The translations under genes were made by a program, and so were the position numbers. A stretch of DNA of 64,000 nt from Carnobacterium gallinarum DSM 4847 (GTDB taxonomy: Bacteria; Bacillota; Bacilli; Lactobacillales; Carnobacteriaceae), in assembly GCF_000744375.1 (NCBI RefSeq), contig NZ_JQLU01000005.1, positions 2,899,496-2,963,495 of the forward strand. The letters run 5' to 3'. Positions 28,494 to 37,629 of this stretch are shown piece after piece. The notes beneath the pieces were generated by a model. It made no database searches. It had not been told where the DNA came from and saw nothing but the letters and a program-made list of their open reading frames with translations. How positions within the stretch are numbered: the first letter of the stretch is position 1; each line of letters begins with the position of its first letter.

Positions 28494-31400
28494 ATGAAGT
28501 GGAGCATACCAGAACGAATTATTGATCGCGGCAGAGTTTATGTAGCAGAAAAAAGAGTGCTTTCAATTACGCCATTTTTAGAAAAAAAAATATGGACAGC
28601 TGAAGTGATGGGAAGCGAAATCTATCATGTAGAACTAGATGGTACTACAAGGGAATCTGATTTTTGCGAATGTACCTACTGGAAAGATCATGGTTATTGC
28701 AAGCATACGGTTGCTGTCGAATTAGCGCTAAAAGAACAAGGTGTTAGTCGGATTATGACAGTGGAGAATGCAGAGAAAATGGCAGCGGTATTGCCAGATC
28801 CTGGTCAAGAGCTAACAGAATCTTTTACTAGAGTTTTCTTGAATGAAAATCGTGAAAGCTTTTTAACGACAGAAGAAAAATCAGAACTGTTATTAGAATA
28901 TAAAATTGAAATAAAACCGACTAGCAACTCTTTGATTCGTAATAATGATGAAGTTCTAGCTTTAAGTTTAAGAGCCGGTGCGGATAAATTATACATTGTT
29001 AAAAATATTATGGAATTTTTTGAAAGCTATAGCAATCAAGGTTCGTTCAATTTAAATCCAAGTCAACTACTTGATTTTAAGCAAACTCAATTAAGCGAAG
29101 CCGATCGTTTAATTTTAAACTTTTTACAAAAACAAGCGGCTTCTAACGAAATGATGGGCGTTGGCAATAAAGATGCAAAATCCATTTATAACAATGATCG
29201 TTATTTAGTGATTGCACCAATTTTAGCTGAAGAAACAATTCAACTGATTCAAGAAACAGGGAAACTTCAGTTTTTTGTGGGAGAAAGCAAGTATAAACAG
29301 ATGCTTTTTGTAGAAGAACAATTGCCTATTTCATTTGAATTGTTTCAGCAAAAGGGTAAAGTATTCTTGTATATCAATAATCAAATGACTACTCATTTAA
29401 AAGCCTACCAATGGTTTATTTCAAAACATGCTATTTTTCAACCTTCAAAGGAACAATTACGTGCATTTCAGCCACTACAGAATTTTCTACAGCGTTATGA
29501 CGGGACGGAAGTAGCAATTGACCCAGTAAATATGCCTGATTTTACAGCATATGTATTACCTTTATTAGCAAAAATCGGGGATGTATCAATTGACGATACG
29601 ATTCAAGATGCTTTTATTCAAGAACCTTTGAAAGCTAAAATTTATTTTACGTATCAAAAGGATGCTGTACATGCCACTGTTGATTTTAACTACAAACATT
29701 TAGTATTATCAACTAATGAAGCTCATAATCAGCTAGGGGAAGACAATATTCAAGTAATTCGTGATAGTCAAAAAGAATTGAAGATCTTAAATTCATTAAA
29801 GCAATTTGATTATCACCGTGATGAAACAAGCTATGCCAAGCGGATGGTACGAGACGAAGATTTCTATACATTGTTTACAAAGGAAATCCCTTTTTTAGAA
29901 CTTGATGCAGAAGTTTATGTCGATGATTTATTAGATAGTATGTTTTTAGATCAAATCGATCCTGAAACATCGATTGATGTCCAGAATGAAGGAACATTAT
30001 TGGATGTTAAATTTGATATTAAAGGCATTACGCCAGATGAAGTAGACCAAGTATTAAAAAGTTTGATTGAAAAACGGTCATTTCATAAACTAGATAATGG
30101 TGTACTGCTTTCGTTGGAAACAGAGGCTTTTCAACAAGTTAGCGAAGTTTTGGCTGAATTACGTGTAACAAAGGATTTTCATAATGGAACCATTACTTTA
30201 CCTAGTTACCGAGGATTAGAAATTCAAGAAACAATTGGTTTAGAGGAAAGTAATAAGCGTAAATTATCTCGAAAATTTAAAAATTTAATTGAGGATTTAA
30301 GTAATCCAGAAGATTTTGAAGCCACTATTCCGAAAGGTCTACATGCTGATCTAAGACCTTATCAAGTGACTGGGTACAAATGGCTGAAAATGTTAGCGAA
30401 GTATGGATTTGGCGGAATTTTAGCGGATGATATGGGATTAGGGAAAACCATTCAAGTGATTACCTTTATTTTATCTGAAGTTGAAGAAAACGGGACGAAT
30501 GCTCCGTTTCTGATTGTATCTCCAGCTTCTCTTACGTATAATTGGCATCATGAAATCAAAAAATTTGCCCCTCAATTAGAAAGCTTTGTTATTACTGGGA
30601 GTGCAGAAGAGCGTCAAAAAATGATTGAAGAAGCAGGAAGTAACCAGATTTTGATTACGTCTTATCCAAGTTTTAGGCAAGACGTTGAAAGTTATAAAAA
30701 GCAAAAGTTTAGCACATTAGTGTTAGATGAATCCCAGATGGTTAAAAATTATCACACTAAAACAGCTCAAGCATTGCGGGAGTTGACGATTAGAAAACGT
30801 TTTGCCTTAAGTGGAACCCCGATTGAAAATAAAATTGAAGAATTATGGGCAATTTTCCAATTAATTATGCCTGGATTTTTCCCAGCAATGAAGCAATTTA
30901 AAACATTGCCTTATGAGCAAATCGCTCGAATGATTCGTTCATTTGTATTGCGTCGAATTAAAAAAGATGTTTTAAAAGAACTACCAGATAAGATTGAAAC
31001 AGATTTGTATAGTTCAATGACAAAAGAACAAAAAACAGTATATTTAGCGTATTTACAACGAATTCAAGATAGTGTTCGTCAAATGAGCGGTGATGATTTC
31101 AAAAGAAATCGTATTGAAATATTAGCTGGATTGACTCGATTGCGTCAAATTTGTTGTGATCCACGACTCTTTATTGACAATTATGAGGGTGATTCTGGTA
31201 AATTAGAACAACTAAAAGAACGTTTACAGACAGCAAAAGAAAACGGTCAAAGAGTTCTGTTGTTCTCTCAATTTACATCTATGTTGGCAATTATTGAAAA
31301 AGAATTAGCATCTGAGGGCATTGAAACCTTCTACTTAAGTGGTCAGACTAAGCCAAAAGAGCGGATTGAAATGGTGAACCGATTTAATGAAGGAGAGAAG

Positions 31401-31721
31401 GAAGTTTTCTTAATTTCTTTAAAAGCTGGTGGCACAGGTTTGAATTTAACTGGGGCAGACACCGTTATTCTCTACGATTTATGGTGGAATCCGGCTGTTG
31501 AAGAACAGGCTGCAGGTCGTGCACATCGTTTAGGGCAAAAGAAAGTGGTACAAGTTTGGCGTTTAATTGCAGAGGGAACAATCGAAGAAAAAATTAGTCA
31601 ATTGCAACAAGAGAAAAAAGCTTTATTTGATCAAGTTATTACGTCAGAAGGCAATGATCCAAAACAATTAACTCAATTAACCGAAGCAGATATTCGTGAA
31701 ATCCTAAATATTGGAGATTAA
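28494..31721 (+). CDS. SWIM zinc-finger SNF2-family helicase
   Basis: 1075 aa. The N-terminus has a SWIM zinc finger (CECTYWKDHGYCKH, about residues 59-72). A long bacterial SNF2-associated region follows to about 600. The SNF2 ATPase then has motif I DDMGLGKT (about 646-653), motif II DESQ (instead of DEAQ/DEAH, about 744), SGTPIENK, and the C-terminal helicase half with LLFSQF, GGTGLNLTGAD and the arginine-finger block QAAGRAHRLGQ. Such proteins are RapA/SNF2-like translocases of DNA or RNA-polymerase complexes; the cell role in Firmicutes is unclear. It lies right after sbcDC, but 170 bp apart with room for its own promoter. Confidence 0.92.
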   Translation: MKWSIPERIIDRGRVYVAEKRVLSITPFLEKKIWTAEVMGSEIYHVELDGTTRESDFCECTYWKDHGYCKHTVAVELALKEQGVSRIMTVENAEKMAAVLPDPGQELTESFTRVFLNENRESFLTTEEKSELLLEYKIEIKPTSNSLIRNNDEVLALSLRAGADKLYIVKNIMEFFESYSNQGSFNLNPSQLLDFKQTQLSEADRLILNFLQKQAASNEMMGVGNKDAKSIYNNDRYLVIAPILAEETIQLIQETGKLQFFVGESKYKQMLFVEEQLPISFELFQQKGKVFLYINNQMTTHLKAYQWFISKHAIFQPSKEQLRAFQPLQNFLQRYDGTEVAIDPVNMPDFTAYVLPLLAKIGDVSIDDTIQDAFIQEPLKAKIYFTYQKDAVHATVDFNYKHLVLSTNEAHNQLGEDNIQVIRDSQKELKILNSLKQFDYHRDETSYAKRMVRDEDFYTLFTKEIPFLELDAEVYVDDLLDSMFLDQIDPETSIDVQNEGTLLDVKFDIKGITPDEVDQVLKSLIEKRSFHKLDNGVLLSLETEAFQQVSEVLAELRVTKDFHNGTITLPSYRGLEIQETIGLEESNKRKLSRKFKNLIEDLSNPEDFEATIPKGLHADLRPYQVTGYKWLKMLAKYGFGGILADDMGLGKTIQVITFILSEVEENGTNAPFLIVSPASLTYNWHHEIKKFAPQLESFVITGSAEERQKMIEEAGSNQILITSYPSFRQDVESYKKQKFSTLVLDESQMVKNYHTKTAQALRELTIRKRFALSGTPIENKIEELWAIFQLIMPGFFPAMKQFKTLPYEQIARMIRSFVLRRIKKDVLKELPDKIETDLYSSMTKEQKTVYLAYLQRIQDSVRQMSGDDFKRNRIEILAGLTRLRQICCDPRLFIDNYEGDSGKLEQLKERLQTAKENGQRVLLFSQFTSMLAIIEKELASEGIETFYLSGQTKPKERIEMVNRFNEGEKEVFLISLKAGGTGLNLTGADTVILYDLWWNPAVEEQAAGRAHRLGQKKVVQVWRLIAEGTIEEKISQLQQEKKALFDQVITSEGNDPKQLTQLTEADIREILNIGD

Positions 31722-31760
31722 GTTCCATAGATAGTGTATTTTATTTGAGGAGTGAAATGG

Positions 31761-32570
31761 ATGGTTAGAAAAGAAGTAAATTTGTTAGTAAAAGAAGTAA
31801 AAAATCAAAAATATTCCTCTTTGAATTCACAACAGTTGACCTTGTTACTGGAAAATATTGGGAATCCAGATGGAGCTACCCGTGATCAAGGTGTCTATAC
31901 AGCTTTTTATTTAGCGGTAGAGCAAGACTGTTTTTCAATTCAACAATTGAATCAGCTAACCAATCTACTTGTATCATCTGACTATTTGATGAGAGAAGGC
32001 AATGAATTAGAGGATGATACGGTATTCTGGCGTAGTTTTAGTAGTTTGTTTTTAGCAACTATTCTTGATTATGATCGTACAAAGCAAGCTTTCCTATCCG
32101 CCAAGCAACTGTCTACAATCAGTCTGTCCTTATGTTTCGTACTAGCATTAGAGCAAGACTCACGGGGATATATTGATGAAGAAAAAGGCTGGGCACATGC
32201 TTTTGCACATTACGGTGAATTGATGGCGGGGTTAGGACGGCATCCTTTAGTAACCGAAGCTGATTTGGCTTTAATGATGACAAGTGTCGTTCAAAAATTG
32301 GCAGCTTTTCCAGATGGTTTTCAATTTGGAGAAGAAGAACGTCTTGTAAAGGGACTTATCCCAATTTTAAATCGAAGTACTGAATTAGAGCAAAGTTTTA
32401 TTCGCCTAATTCAAAAACATCAACTACAGCTAGCTTCAGTCAATGAAAAAAATAATTTGACGTATTTGAATCGTTGGTATAATACAAGACGTTTTTATCA
32501 ACAGTTAGTATTAGCAGCTGAGATACCAAGTTCGATTAATTTTATCGTTCAAAAATATTTAACTTCATAA
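31761..32570 (+). CDS. DUF2785 family protein
   Basis: 269 aa, all-helical. It contains the DUF2785 stretch: IGNPDGATRDQGVYTAFY near the N-terminus, RSFSSLFLATILDYDR in the middle and the DSRGYIDEEKGWAHAFAH(Y)GE block, which reads like a helical-repeat protein. No catalytic function is known. A GTG at 31752 overlaps the GAGGAG ribosome binding site; the ATG at 31761 (MVRKEV) with 8-nt spacing is the better start. It lies 39 bp after the SNF2 helicase, likely in the same transcript. Confidence 0.8.
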   Translation: MVRKEVNLLVKEVKNQKYSSLNSQQLTLLLENIGNPDGATRDQGVYTAFYLAVEQDCFSIQQLNQLTNLLVSSDYLMREGNELEDDTVFWRSFSSLFLATILDYDRTKQAFLSAKQLSTISLSLCFVLALEQDSRGYIDEEKGWAHAFAHYGELMAGLGRHPLVTEADLALMMTSVVQKLAAFPDGFQFGEEERLVKGLIPILNRSTELEQSFIRLIQKHQLQLASVNEKNNLTYLNRWYNTRRFYQQLVLAAEIPSSINFIVQKYLTS

Positions 32571-32572
32571 AA

Positions 32573-32616
32573 TGAAAAACCAGTCACTTTTAAATTTTGA
32601 GTGACTGGTTTTTTAA
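32573..32616. terminator. Bidirectional terminator between DUF2785 and DUF523 genes
   Basis: 13-bp stem AAAACCAGTCACT (32576-32588) / AGTGACTGGTTTT (32600-32612) with A and T tracts, between convergent genes. Confidence 0.85.
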
Positions 32617-33068
32617 ATGAAATTCATAAAGTTTAGTTCATCTGTTACTTGAATTCCAGCTTGTCTAAATAAAGCTGTAGTCAATCCCGCACCATCGATT
32701 TTTTTGCCAGAAAAACTTCCATCATAAACGAGTGTTGATCCACAAGAAGGACTGTTGGCTTTTAAGATAACTAATTGAATATTGTGTTGTTGAGCTTGTT
32801 TTAATGCAAGCAATGCACCATTTTTAAAAGCTTCTGTAACATCAATTCCAGAAAGGGTCACAATTCTTGCTTTTCCCAGCCAAACATCCTTCGCGGTGCC
32901 TCCACTAATCTCAGCAGGTTCTCGAGGCGTACCCAATCCACCTAACACTTCTGGGCAAAAATGAATTGCTTTACCATCATTAACTAATTTCTTTAATGAT
33001 GGAACTAAAGTGGAATCTCCATCATATCGACAGCAAATTCCAGTCAGACAACTACTGATTCCAATCAT
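32613..33068 (-). CDS. DUF523 family protein
   Basis: 151 aa. The family pattern is plain: GISSCLTGICCRYDG at the N-terminus, CPEVLGGLGTPREPAEI in the middle, and LKANSPSCGS later. The four or more conserved Cys residues suggest metal or sulfur chemistry, but the function is not established. The ATG is preceded by GAGGAAAT. It is a single gene. Confidence 0.88.
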   Translation of the reverse strand: MIGISSCLTGICCRYDGDSTLVPSLKKLVNDGKAIHFCPEVLGGLGTPREPAEISGGTAKDVWLGKARIVTLSGIDVTEAFKNGALLALKQAQQHNIQLVILKANSPSCGSTLVYDGSFSGKKIDGAGLTTALFRQAGIQVTDELNFMNFI

Positions 33069-33275
33069 TTTTATTTCCTCGTTTCGTTTTTTATCAGTAT
33101 AACATTTATGATTAAATTAAAGTGAGTTTTTAAGTGAAAAAGACTTATTTTAATTTGCGGAAAATTTCATGAAAATATAAGGAGAGCCATTAAGAAAGCC
33201 TTTTTTTACAAAATAAGTTTTGTTATACTAATGCTTGTGTGAAAAAAGTAACTTGATGGAAGGATTTGTCAAATT

Positions 33276-33989
33276 TTGATTAATGCAATTGTTTTTGATG
33301 TTGATGATACACTTTATGACCAACAAGCTCCATTTAAAAATGCTTTAACCCGTTGTTTTCCAGATTATATTCCAACTTTAGATGTAACTAAAGCCTATAT
33401 CCGTTTTCGTTTTTATAGTGATGAAACATTTTGTCGCTATATCTCTGGGGAATGGACATTAGATGAGATGCGTTTTAATCGAATTGCTGAAGTTTTACGT
33501 GAAAATGGACGAGCAATCACTAAAGAACAAGGCTTAACATTTCAAGAAGTTTATGAAATGGAGTTGGATCAAATTCAACTTTTACCGGAAGCAGAACAAG
33601 TCTTAGACCATCTAGCGAAAAATGATGAGATCCAGTTAGGTATTATTACAAATGGACCAACAGACCATCAAATGAAAAAAATTAAACAATTAAATTTAGA
33701 AAAATGGATCAAACCAGAAAATATGATTATTTCTGAAAGTTCAGGGTTTGCCAAACCTGATCCTCGTATTTTTGATTTAGCAGCAGATGTTTTTAATTTG
33801 GAAGCAAAAAAAACACTGTATGTTGGGGACAATTATGACAATGATGTGAATGGTGCGAAAGAAGCAGGGTGGCAAGCTTTATGGTTTAATCACCGTGAGC
33901 GTCAACAGCCAGTTAGTGATTGGCATTGTGATGCTGAAGTTAGCTGCTTTGATGAATTGCCAAAAGAAATTATAAATTGGATTAAATAG
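33276..33989 (+). CDS. HAD-superfamily hydrolase (phosphatase)
   Basis: 237 aa. Motif I FDVDDTLYD (residues 7-15), motif II Thr in ITNGP, motif III Lys in ESSGFAKPDPRIF, and motif IV VGDNYDND are all intact, with a helical C1 cap between I and II. It belongs to the YjjG/PhnX-like group that hydrolyses small phosphates, perhaps nucleotides or sugar phosphates; the substrate is unknown. The TTG at 33276 is the only start that keeps the whole of motif I; AGGA lies about 12 nt upstream, longer than usual. Confidence 0.88.
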   Translation: MINAIVFDVDDTLYDQQAPFKNALTRCFPDYIPTLDVTKAYIRFRFYSDETFCRYISGEWTLDEMRFNRIAEVLRENGRAITKEQGLTFQEVYEMELDQIQLLPEAEQVLDHLAKNDEIQLGIITNGPTDHQMKKIKQLNLEKWIKPENMIISESSGFAKPDPRIFDLAADVFNLEAKKTLYVGDNYDNDVNGAKEAGWQALWFNHRERQQPVSDWHCDAEVSCFDELPKEIINWIK

Positions 33990-33990
33990 A

Positions 33991-34027
33991 AAAAGTGAAT
34001 GTGCATTATGCACATTCACTTTTTGGT
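33991..34027. terminator. Bidirectional terminator between the HAD gene and oppA-like gene
   Basis: Perfect 15-bp stem AAAAGTGAATGTGCA (33991-34005) / TGCACATTCACTTTT (34009-34023) with a 3-nt loop. Confidence 0.9.
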
Positions 34028-34037
34028 TTCTAGACGG

Positions 34038-35702
34038 TTATTCAGTAACAGTAACGTTTCTAAAAGTAAAATCAGAACCTAATAAATGACTTTCTAAACC
34101 TTTAACAGTTGGACGTTGCAGATAATTTGTCGTTCTTTGATACAAAGGCTGGAAAGCAGCATCTTCAAATAAAATCTTTTCAGCTTTTAAGAAAGCCGCA
34201 TAACGTTTTTCAGGGTTATTGGCATTTACTGTTTTAGTGTCTGTAATGAGGTTTTGGAATTGTTCATTTTGATACTTACCGTAATTATAAGCGGCACCTG
34301 TTTCAAATAAAATAAAGAATCCTGTTGGATCGATATCTCCAGCAATCCAACCAGCAGTTGCTAAATCAAATTTCCCTGTGCGGCGTTGTTCTAGGGCTAC
34401 ATTTTTAGGCACACTACGAATAGAAATAGTTAAACCTTTTAAGTTCTCACTAAGACTACTTTGGATATATTCTCCTAGTTTTTTCTCCATTGCATCATCA
34501 GAAGTTACGAGCTCTAATGCGACAGTATCCCCTAGTTCTTTTTTTGCCAACTCCCATTCTTTTTTCGCTTCAGTTAAATTATAATCAAGGAATGAGCCAT
34601 TTTCTTTACGGAAGTCCTCACCAGAACTAGGATTTTTCGCTAAGTTTGTTGGGATTAAACCACCTAATGGTTTTGATCCATTAGCAACAATATTTTCTGT
34701 AATAGCTGAACGATCAATAGCTAAAGAAATAGCCTTACGCAAATTACTGTTTTTTAATGGTCGATCTCCAGCAGCATTATAACTCAAATATTGTAAAGCC
34801 AATTCTTGTTTTCTAACTAAATCTGGATTGCCTTCATTTTCTTTGGCATAATCTCCAACTAAAGTAGTGACATCCAAATCACCGGCTTCATATAATTGAA
34901 CTCCAGTTGATGTTTCTTTAATAACAGAGATATTGACTTTATCTAAAGAGACATTTTTCTTATCATGATATAGTTGATTTTTTTCATAATTCCAATCTGT
35001 AGCACCATCTTTCCAGTTAGTTAAAGTAAAGGGACCATTATAAAGGATTTTATCCGTATCAAGAGCGTAGTTATCACCCTGAGCTTCAACAAATTTTTGA
35101 TTTTGTGGATAGAACCAACCAATGGCAACTAAACTGAGGAAAGAAGGTTGAGGAAGTTCTAGATTGACTTGTAATTCATAATCAGAAATAGCTTTAACAC
35201 CTAGTTCATCCAATTTTTTTTCACCGGCGGTAATAGCTTTAGCATTTTTTATATTAGCAAATAAATAAGCATTAGGTGCTGCGCTAGCTGGATCAACAAT
35301 TTTACTCCAAGCATAGACAAAATCATTTGCAGTGACGGAATCGCCATTAGACCATTTAGCATCTTCTTTTAATTTGAATGTATAGGTTAAGCCGTCAGGG
35401 CTGATTAGAGCATCCTCTTTAGCTAAAGCTAGCTCTAACTCATTCTTCCCATTAAAACGATACAAACCTTCAAAAATTTGTTCAATAACAGTAAATGTAT
35501 TGCGATCAGTTGCTTTTGTTGTATCTAACGTTGTGATTTCAGCAGGTACACTCACGCTGATTTCTTGTGGAATATTTTTGGTTGTCGTTGTACCACTTTT
35601 TCCATCAGTCCCTTTTGTTGTAGAATCAGTTGAATTATTCCCACATGCTGCTAAAATACCAATAATTGCAACTAGGCTTAAACTTAATTTCCATTTTCTC
35701 AT
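34038..35702 (-). CDS. Peptide-binding lipoprotein of an Opp-type ABC importer (OppA family), orphan
   Basis: 554 aa. It starts with a lipoprotein signal peptide (MRKWKLSLSLVAIIGILAAC, lipobox LAAC, Cys20), followed by a Ser/Thr/Lys spacer and the SBP family 5 fold. Family marks are VPAEITTLDTTKATDRNTF, EGLYRFNG, the NGDSVTANDFVYAW block and the C-terminal FQPLYQRTTNYL. It captures oligopeptides and hands them to Opp permease/ATPase subunits, none of which is encoded here. An upstream ATG in frame (35762) encodes no signal and lies in the T-box terminator, so the start is 35702 with GGAGGAG 8 nt before. Expression should be under the T-box leader at 35745-36075. Confidence 0.92.
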   Translation of the reverse strand: MRKWKLSLSLVAIIGILAACGNNSTDSTTKGTDGKSGTTTTKNIPQEISVSVPAEITTLDTTKATDRNTFTVIEQIFEGLYRFNGKNELELALAKEDALISPDGLTYTFKLKEDAKWSNGDSVTANDFVYAWSKIVDPASAAPNAYLFANIKNAKAITAGEKKLDELGVKAISDYELQVNLELPQPSFLSLVAIGWFYPQNQKFVEAQGDNYALDTDKILYNGPFTLTNWKDGATDWNYEKNQLYHDKKNVSLDKVNISVIKETSTGVQLYEAGDLDVTTLVGDYAKENEGNPDLVRKQELALQYLSYNAAGDRPLKNSNLRKAISLAIDRSAITENIVANGSKPLGGLIPTNLAKNPSSGEDFRKENGSFLDYNLTEAKKEWELAKKELGDTVALELVTSDDAMEKKLGEYIQSSLSENLKGLTISIRSVPKNVALEQRRTGKFDLATAGWIAGDIDPTGFFILFETGAAYNYGKYQNEQFQNLITDTKTVNANNPEKRYAAFLKAEKILFEDAAFQPLYQRTTNYLQRPTVKGLESHLLGSDFTFRNVTVTE

Positions 35703-35744
35703 TTTCCAAACTCCTCCATACATATATTTGTGCTTTTCTAAGAC

Positions 35745-35791
35745 AAAAAAAACGCCTGTCAAATCTAGTTATTACTAGAAAGGACGAGCGC
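35745..35791 (-). terminator. Regulated terminator of the T-box leader
   Basis: On the minus strand GCGCTCGTC (35791-35783) pairs with GACAGGCGT (35761-35753), one mismatch and two G-U pairs, around an inner CTAG/CTAG stem, and runs into eight T (35752-35745). The 5' arm overlaps the antiterminator. Confidence 0.8.
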
Positions 35792-36075
35792 ATAAACGTC
35801 GTGTTACCACCTTGATTTATAAGAATAGAATTCTTACCTCAGCCAGTTCTTGAAAAATATTCGTCAAACTGTCGCAAGGTAACGGTTGCATCTCCGTAAC
35901 AATTTAAAAGCTAAGCTACTCAATTGTTAAACTCAAAGGCCATTTTCAGAACTAAATTCATTACCTTTTTTCAGCAAACAAAGGCTCTCTAAAAATGTCA
36001 TTAGTCTTACTTTCCTTCTCAAAGTCATCTGATATTCATTTAATTGCCATTAAAAAAACACTATTTTTTAATCTT
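35745..36075 (-). ncRNA. T-box riboswitch leader of the oppA-like gene, probably tRNA-Met responsive
   Basis: Reading the minus strand, the T-box sequence AAGGTGGTAACACG lies at 35813-35800, close to the consensus AGGGTGGNACCGCG, followed by the CGTCC that closes the antiterminator (35786-35782). Upstream are Stem I marks: AGTAAGA, GAGAGCC with a purine-rich apical part, and CCTTTGAG. In the specifier loop, alignment with the known glyQS leader places ATG (35943-35941) as the codon, followed by a purine; TGG is the alternative. The discriminator-pairing base after TGG in the T-box is T, which suits A73 of tRNA-Met better than G73 of tRNA-Trp. Uncharged tRNA binding would permit read-through into the lipoprotein gene. 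Confidence 0.85.
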
Positions 36076-36081
36076 AGGAAT

Positions 36082-36111
36082 ATCATAACAAATCCCTACA
36101 ACGCTTGTCAA
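36082..36111 (-). promoter_or_regulatory. Promoter of the T-box/oppA-like unit
   Basis: Minus strand TTGACA (36111-36106), 18-nt spacer, TATGAT (36087-36082) with an extended -10 TG. Transcription should start near 36075. Confidence 0.75.
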
Positions 36112-36209
36112 CTGTCTTTTTTTATAAAAAAAATATAGTATCTCGTTACATAATCAGTTACACTAAATGAATATAAATTAGAATAAAATGAGAGAGAGAG
36201 GCTTTGTGT

Positions 36210-37445
36210 ATGTATCCTAATTTAGTTCGTCGTTTTATTCACTACGCTAAAATTGAAACACGTTCGGATCCAACAAGCTTAACAATTCCAACAACGATTT
36301 CACAAATAAAGTTTGCCGAAATATTAGTTATGGAGCTCATCCAACTAGGATTAGTAGAAGTATCCTTAAATACTGAAAACGGCTTTGTTACAGCGATACT
36401 TCCAAGTAATATATCAGAAAAAGTTCCAACCATTGGATTTATCGCACATTTAGATACTGCTGATTTTAACGCAGTTCAGATTCAGCCGCAAATCCATCCA
36501 AATTATGATGGGAGTATTTTAACTTTGAATGAAGAGTTAGGAATTTATTTGAATCCTAAAGAATTTCCTAATTTGCATAATTATCTTGGTGAGACATTGA
36601 TTACGACTGACGGAACAACGTTATTAGGTGCAGATGATAAAGCGGGTATTGCCGAGATTATTACTGCAATGGACTATTTACTTACCCATCCCGAAATAAA
36701 ACATGGGACAGTTAAAGTTGCTTTTGGACCTGATGAAGAAATTGGTCGGGGAGCAGATTTATTTGATGTTCTTAAATTTTCTGCTGATTTTGCGTATACA
36801 ATTGATAGTGGAACAGTTGGACGACTAGAATTTGAAACTTTTAACGCTGCAGAAGCAAAGATTGAAATCAAAGGGAAAAGCGTTCATCCGGGAACTGCAA
36901 AAAATCATCTTATTCATGCATTAAAATTAGCTTATCAGTTTGATGCGACTTTGCCACAAGGAGAAGTGCCAGAAAAAACGGCTGGTTATGAAGGTTTTTA
37001 TTTGTTAAATTCATTGGAGGGAACAGTTGAATCAGCTAGACTAAATTATATTATTCGGGATCATGATCAAGCTACCTTTTTAGCGCGCAAAAACTTCTTT
37101 CAAGAAATGGTCGTAAAAATGAATCAAGAATTAGGAGAGGAAAGAATTTTTCTGACTCTTAAGGACCAATATTATAACATGGGTGAGATTATTCAGCGTG
37201 ATCCATCAATCGTTGCATTAGCTGTGGAAGCCATGGAGCGAATTGGCATTCAACCTATCATTGAACCCTTTAGAGGAGGGACAGATGGGTCTAAAATTTC
37301 CTATTTGGGTTTACCCTGTCCTAATTTATTTACAGGCGGGGAAAATTTTCATGGACGTTATGAATTTATCAGTACAACAAGCATGGAGAAAGCCACTGCA
37401 ACTATTATCGAAATTTGTCAATTAAATGCAGAAAAACAGCGTTAA
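36210..37445 (+). CDS. pepT: Peptidase T (tripeptide aminopeptidase)
   Basis: 411 aa, M20 metallopeptidase of the usual length. It removes N-terminal residues from tripeptides in the cytoplasm. Zinc and catalytic motifs are HLDTAD (first His-x-Asp), GADDKAGIAEI (bridging Asp), the catalytic GPDEEIGRGAD, DSGTVG and the final zinc His in GGENFHGRYEF. A TTG at 36204 would add two codons, but the ATG at 36210 lies 8 nt from GAGAGAGG and is preferred. It is divergent from the peptide-binding lipoprotein gene; one imports peptides and the other digests them, so a link in amino-acid supply is likely. Confidence 0.95.
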   Translation: MYPNLVRRFIHYAKIETRSDPTSLTIPTTISQIKFAEILVMELIQLGLVEVSLNTENGFVTAILPSNISEKVPTIGFIAHLDTADFNAVQIQPQIHPNYDGSILTLNEELGIYLNPKEFPNLHNYLGETLITTDGTTLLGADDKAGIAEIITAMDYLLTHPEIKHGTVKVAFGPDEEIGRGADLFDVLKFSADFAYTIDSGTVGRLEFETFNAAEAKIEIKGKSVHPGTAKNHLIHALKLAYQFDATLPQGEVPEKTAGYEGFYLLNSLEGTVESARLNYIIRDHDQATFLARKNFFQEMVVKMNQELGEERIFLTLKDQYYNMGEIIQRDPSIVALAVEAMERIGIQPIIEPFRGGTDGSKISYLGLPCPNLFTGGENFHGRYEFISTTSMEKATATIIEICQLNAEKQR

Positions 37446-37468
37446 TTTTTGGGAAGTAAAGAAACCAC

Positions 37469-37497
37469 TTGCAACTTTAAAGAATTCATAGTACAAT
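37469..37497 (+). promoter_or_regulatory. Promoter of rpsB-tsf
   Basis: TTGCAA (37469-37474), 17-nt spacer, TACAAT (37492-37497). It leaves a leader of about 125 nt before rpsB. Confidence 0.75.
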
Positions 37498-37499
37498 AA

Positions 37500-37629
37500 T
37501 AAACGGTGTAAAACACCAACTAATTTCACACCTTAGAGGATGTTATGGATTGGTGCTTGACTTGTTCAAGTTTCCTGACAGTTGAATCTGAGGGAGGAAA
37601 ATAAAAAACCATATTGGAGGAAAATCATC
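37500..37629 (+). promoter_or_regulatory. Structured 5' leader of rpsB
   Basis: The untranslated leader holds at least two small hairpins (GGTGTAAAACACC near 37505-37517, and CTTGACTTGTTCAAG near 37557-37571) and a strong GGAGG site before the ATG. It may be a ribosomal-protein autoregulatory element for S2; no named motif is recognised. Confidence 0.4.

Noticed and set aside
23999-32570. SbcCD plus SNF2 helicase as an anti-phage defence island
   Set aside because: SbcCD and SWIM/SNF2 proteins are common housekeeping genes in Firmicutes, and no defence methylase, nuclease or toxin is present.
35702-35762. Longer N-terminus for the OppA-like protein starting at 35762
   Set aside because: Those codons lie within the T-box terminator and put 20 residues before a proper lipoprotein signal; the start at 35702 has a good ribosome binding site.
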